Shown: piece by piece, positions 59,746-64,000 of the stretch
How positions within the stretch are numbered: the stretch's first letter is position 1
Layout: each line of letters begins with the position of its first letter
From: Sipunculus nudus
Lineage: Eukaryota > Annelida > Sipuncula > Golfingiida > Sipunculidae
Direction of reading: 5' to 3'
Assembly: GCA_026874595.1 (NCBI GenBank)
Contig: CM049306.1
Span: 109,139,142-109,203,141 of the forward strand
Length of the DNA stretch: 64,000 nucleotides
Notes under the pieces: generated by a model
What the model was told of the DNA's origin: nothing
Databases searched by the model: none
The model's input: the letters and a program-made list of their open reading frames with translations, nothing else
Made by a program: the position numbers and the translations under genes

Positions 59746-59753
59746 TGACGTCA
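59746..59753. promoter_or_regulatory. CRE palindrome TGACGTCA
   Basis: Perfect CREB/ATF consensus in the CpG-richer zone. Confidence 0.45.
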
Positions 59754-59889
59754 TTGTCCACCATACGCAATGTCGTCAACCAGGAAGGGTCGCTCCAATT
59801 CTAATCCGAAAAGATCGTGTCACCGTCTGTACAGCTGTGTTTTGTAAACGGATGAGTGAAAATTAGTTTAATTATATTTTTTAGCTCTG

Positions 59890-60005
59890 TCGTATCGTTT
59901 ATTTATATTTTTATTACCTCTGAGCCGTATCTTTTGTTTATATTTTAATTACCTCTGAGCCGTATCGTTTATTTATATTTTATTACCTCTGAGCCGTACG
60001 CGAGT
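59890..60005. repeat. 35-bp tandem repeat, three units
   Basis: ACCTCTGAGCCGTATC/ACG at about 59916, 59951 and 59985, separated by GTTTATTTATATTTTATT-like spacers. Confidence 0.8.
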
Positions 60006-60546
60006 GAGTTCTTTTATTTAATTTTGATTGGTATTTTCAGGAAATTGCATTTTGAAATCTTTATGAAGTCTCTTTCTCCCACACAGACATGCATATATAC
60101 AAGAATAATATATTTGCTCGCATTCGTGAAAGTATGTAGTTTTCTGTGTGTTAGATTTTGAAAGATATTCCAACTCTCACGCGTTCATCGGAAAACGCCT
60201 CGCGCAAATAACCCTTGCTTCCCACTCTCAAAGGGAAATAAATCTCAAGCAATTGAATTCGGACAGTTTTGTACAAAATGACATTTATGATATTTAATAG
60301 TGATGCACCTCAACCTTCGTCACGCAGCCCAGGGAATTCTCCTTTTTTGGTCTTAAACTGTCAGAACCATACGAACTTCGGTAGCGTGTCCCAAGGGGAC
60401 CATTTACAAATTTTCTCATCAATTCCGAGTAATTTGACATTATTTTGCGAAGTACTCAGCGCATCTCCCCAAAACTATGTGAACCACACCAGATTGGGTT
60501 ATATATATGCTGGTTAATTTACGACATCAAAAGAATTATTACTTAC

Positions 60547-60597
60547 CTGAAACACGGAAATACCTTCCCTGTAAAACGTTTTCATGACTTCACTCAT
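60547..60597 (-). CDS. Candidate alternative first coding exon B (tentative)
   Basis: Minus-strand MSEVMKTFYREGISVFQ ending in CAG/GTAAGT, a consensus donor, phase 0; it too could join ILDCSS at 41679. A CRE sits 10 bp upstream of the ATG and CTTATATATC about 35 nt upstream, which would leave a very short 5' UTR. It may instead belong to a 5' UTR exon or another gene. Confidence 0.25.
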
Positions 60598-60606
60598 GCT
60601 TGTTAC

Positions 60607-60640
60607 TGACGTCAGCGACGTTATTCATGATATATAAGAA
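60607..60640 (-). promoter_or_regulatory. CRE and TATA-like box
   Basis: TGACGTCA at 60607-60614 and, in the minus direction upstream of it, CTTATATATCATG (about 60627-60640). Confidence 0.35.
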
Positions 60641-60660
60641 GCCTACGAAGTGTAGCGTGT

Positions 60661-63600
60661 GTTTTGTAGTCAGTTCAAAACAAAATAAAAAAAGAAAAGT
60701 GAGCTGAAGCTACTATTTTATACTGAAATGTAATCCGATTGAACCATTTAATGGTTAAACTTACTTTAATATTTAAATATTTTTTGTTGCCAACCGAGAA
60801 TGATTAAATGCACTTCAAAATTAAAGTTCATCTTTTTTAGTTTTGCCAATATGGCATCTCTGCACTGAAGAAGAACAAGAACAAGATTCAGATTCTGTTA
60901 TGAGATACAATGAACCACATATATACGTTCCTTCATCTTGTTACATACATGTTATTATTATTGGTGCGTATGTTGCAATTGAACGCATGCACAAAAGCCA
61001 AGATGTGACACTACATGATGCGAGATTTAAATAAAATTTAAAAGACTTCATGGGCCTTAATTTCTTCACATTTTCAGGTCTGAAATTACAATTGAAAAGG
61101 AAGGCATTGTTTGGAATTACTTGACTACAAACATGACAACACTGAGGCATACAATTCAGATAGCATAAACTGGAACTTTGTTTTACTCTTGCATTCCTTT
61201 CTCTCATGAATTTCTTCTTGCTTGGAACACAAATCGTCCATTCAAGGTGAAACTAACATAATCATTTGTGCAATTATCTCAACTGTAATTAGACCTGAGC
61301 ATGCATGTAAAATAAAGTATATGTGAGAATTTTAAATACACTGTTTGGAGAAAAATCTTGTTTTCATGAGGTTCTCTCGATTTATGAAAGACCGATTACG
61401 GTGGACGTACATCTCATCTTTCCATTGCATTATAGGCGCAATTGTTTTTCATCTTTTCTTGAACGTGTCTATTATCATACATTTATAAGAAATTAAAATT
61501 TAAGTGCTCGACACAGGTATATGCCTATACTGATTGACGGTTGAAGATGGAACGGACGCCAGAGCGGGTCATGGTAACAGCTATTTTTGAAGTAGTGGTC
61601 ATTCGCGGTTGGTGTTAATATGCATTATCAGGTGGCTACTGTTAAAGTATATTTTCAGTTGACCATGGTTTAAAAGGCTACGACTTTTTAAGCCACAAAC
61701 AATTAGTTCATGGTAACTCAGGTAATCGCGTCCCCGCATGTCAAGTTGCCATATATTATACCCTTACAGGTGATGGTTATGATGAATAAACATTAATATT
61801 ACTTTTTTGATGTGGGTCAAGGGGCACGCGGTCAACGAGGAAATCAGATATTTATTTAGATTAGCCCAAGGTAAGCTCAATAAATAACGTAAAGACAAAG
61901 GCACTAAATTTCATCTTTATTCTCAGATAAAGCTACAAGAATAAAACAGATAATTCTAGCTAAGTACGACATGGGACTGCTCTTAATGTTACTTACCTTA
62001 GCACTGGATGAAATTATCCATATGGTGCAAATAAATTTCCTAAGTATACATTTCAAGGGCACCTATATACTGGATAGATATATGTCCAAGAAGTCAAAGA
62101 AAATAATGTAATGACCAGTTATAATTCATTCATGGCAATGTCTGCATGTTATACAGACAACCATAATACATATTGTCAATACATCTAACAAATGATCCAT
62201 ATGTTTAATTAACATTATTAATGGATGGAATTTAAATGAAATTTCAATTGTGTTCATATGTGCATATGTGAGTAAATGTGTATGTAAGGGGGAGGGGGGT
62301 CAGATACTGTATTGTTCAAAACTGATTAAAATACTCGACAATATTTTCTTTACCATTCAAAGAAAAATTTAAAACATATTTGAGTTTCATTTTAAGCTTA
62401 ACAAGATATCAACAATGATTGAAATACGTTAATTCTTAAATTATTTAGGATACATTCTTTAAAATGTTCTATAACAAATGCCTTTTTGGGTTTACAATTT
62501 GGAATGTAATCCCTGCCACATAAAGTACATGAAATGGGTCTGATATTAACATGGAAACAGAAAGCAAAGTAAATCTGATGTAAATCAAAGACAGTTCATT
62601 ATCCATATTCTGTATAATAAAAGCCAGTTAAAATATATTCACAAACAATAAAATTAATACTTATAATACTGCGATGCTGTAAAACTTGCTACTACTGAAC
62701 ATAAATATTTTTGATAATTACAAGTGGGTGCTAGTTTGGTAGTGAATAAAAAATACACATGGATATAAAAAGTTTCCTGCCTAAACTGGTAAAATCAAAT
62801 GTGCTTTATATACTATGAAGAAAGAAAAATATGAAAAATCACAATAAGACTGACAAATATCATATAATAGCTTGTAATTTTGGCAAGCAATAAAGTACTA
62901 GATGCTAATTAAGAATAATATACCTCAAGAACAATGTGGCTGATTAGTCATGAAGCCACACAATGGTTTTGTACAAGAACCAAGATGTTACCACGCCAAA
63001 GCAGCATTCATTAGGTATAACCCAACTCCACACTCCTGTAATGGTTCCCATGACTACAACCTGCATTTATAGTGAAAATATCACTTTTGAGGAATTCTGA
63101 GGCATTTTCCTCTATTATTATGCATGCACAAGTCCCACTTGAATGAAAAAGATATGATGGGTTTACACTTAATCTGGTAATGCATGTGAAGGGCCACTAT
63201 GACAATTTAATGTTAAAAAAACACCTTATGTGAAAAAGTTATGTCAATAACAGCTTAAATATCTCAACATGCAGGCTTACACCAGGACTCCAGTCCTGAG
63301 GATCTGATTACCGGTATTTCTTTTTCAACCTCCTATCCTGTATCACTCAATATGTTTATCGAGATAAAAAATACAATAATCACAACTTCAACTGTGCAAT
63401 GCTGATCATTTTTTTACTAACTCTTTCTTTAATACATAAATAACATGTTCATGCCCTTCCATGCTGATGGGTCCATATATCTTAAACTCATAAGCCTCAA
63501 TACTCATCTACAATACTTGCATATGAAATATTTCAGAATGAGCCTTGAAACTAAGATGTCTATAGTGGAAAGGAATCCTTTACACACCTGCAACTGTAAA

Positions 63601-64000
63601 TATAGGATATTTTACCGTATTAAATAGTTTTATAATCTATATTTTACAGAAAAAGTAAGACAAGTTTGTCACAGTCAAGAATATTAAGATGCAACAAAGC
63701 AGATTTTAATAGCAATCACTAACCAAAGGAAACACCATATTACTGGGTACTGAGGATAGTATAGCATACACCAATAATATAGCATAACAAAAAAGGACAG
63801 AATATACAAAATAAGGCATTAAAGAGGTAAACATAACTTGTTAGAAAGTTTCATTTGTAAACTTATTAAGCTGAAAGTAATGACCTTATGCTTTCAGAAA
63901 AATGCAGCTCTGATCAATGTGTCTTGTAGATGATCGTCCAAAAAGAATATTCCTCAACATAAAATGTCTGAGAACAGTAAAAGCCTCTAGACAAAAGCCT
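60661..64000. other. Unannotated AT-rich sequence
   Basis: No gene, repeat family or RNA recognised to the end of the window. Open frames are short and lack protein-like features. Confidence 0.5.

Larger units (their letters stand above)
59200..60660. promoter_or_regulatory. CpG-richer, promoter-like zone
   Basis: CpG is noticeably more frequent than in the surroundings (CCGCGGAGTC, GCGTGACGTC, GTACGCGAG, AACGCCTCGCGC). It contains two perfect CRE sites TGACGTCA (59746-59753 and 60607-60614) and two AGGTGGCGC boxes facing opposite ways. It may be an upstream promoter of the TATDN2-like gene or of an unseen neighbour. CpG was judged by eye. Confidence 0.35.

Noticed and set aside
60269-60517. 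82-aa plus-strand frame
   Set aside because: No recognisable features; lies beside and antisense to the candidate exon B region.

Overview
The window is invertebrate nuclear DNA, most likely from a bivalve mollusc. It is AT-rich, the genes are split by large canonical GT-AG introns, and most of the sequence is dispersed repeats. Several repeat ends, such as the box with core GACCCATGGGTC followed by CTCAGCTGA and the end with core AGTCAGCTGAGCTA, resemble repeats I remember as common in bivalve genomes. No bacterial, viral or organellar segment was seen. The species call is inference.

Two host genes are recognised, arranged tail to tail. At the left edge, on the plus strand, are the last two coding exons of an SLC35B4-type nucleotide-sugar transporter (188-263 and 608-845), with a 3' UTR to about 1.4 kb. 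On the minus strand, from about 17.3 kb to at least 41.7 kb and probably 57.0 kb, lies a TATDN2-type TatD nuclease gene. Seven coding exons (39549-41679, 38429-38557, 28083-31175, 27124-27295, 26113-26242, 25387-25608, 17630-17770) join in frame with canonical splice sites. The first three encode about 1,720 residues of low-complexity charged sequence, far longer than the corresponding part of vertebrate TATDN2. The rest is a complete TatD metallohydrolase domain with all expected metal ligands. Three candidate first exons lie at 54.7, 56.9 and 60.6 kb, all in the matching phase; the 56.9-kb one has the best promoter (TATA box plus inverted CCAAT boxes).

The rest is mobile and repetitive DNA. 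0.85-17.3 kb (intergenic): a 33-bp minisatellite, 337-bp and about 277-bp tandem arrays that both carry the palindrome AGGTGGCGCCACCT, two mirror-image copies of a tandem-core element (9.7-12.96 kb), and a complete non-autonomous hAT-like element with an 8-bp target duplication (13.71-15.28 kb). 17.9-24.4 kb (last TATDN2 intron): about 160 copies of a 40-bp minisatellite with roughly 0.8-0.88-kb higher-order periodicity. 31.2-38.4 kb (intron): a decayed Helentron with PIF1 helicase and C-terminal endonuclease on the minus strand, then a repeat whose target site is split by a 1.38-kb TA-flanked inverted-repeat transposon. 41.7-56.9 kb (first intron): more copies of the same families, a tRNA-derived SINE and a 455-bp tandem duplication. 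57-64 kb: mostly unannotated AT-rich sequence, with a CpG-richer promoter-like zone at about 59.2-60.7 kb.

The most unusual items are the very long TATDN2 N-terminus with two short conserved-looking motifs, the palindromic box shared by otherwise different repeat arrays, the higher-order minisatellite inside the nuclease gene, and the tandemly duplicated splice acceptor of the SLC35B4 penultimate exon.
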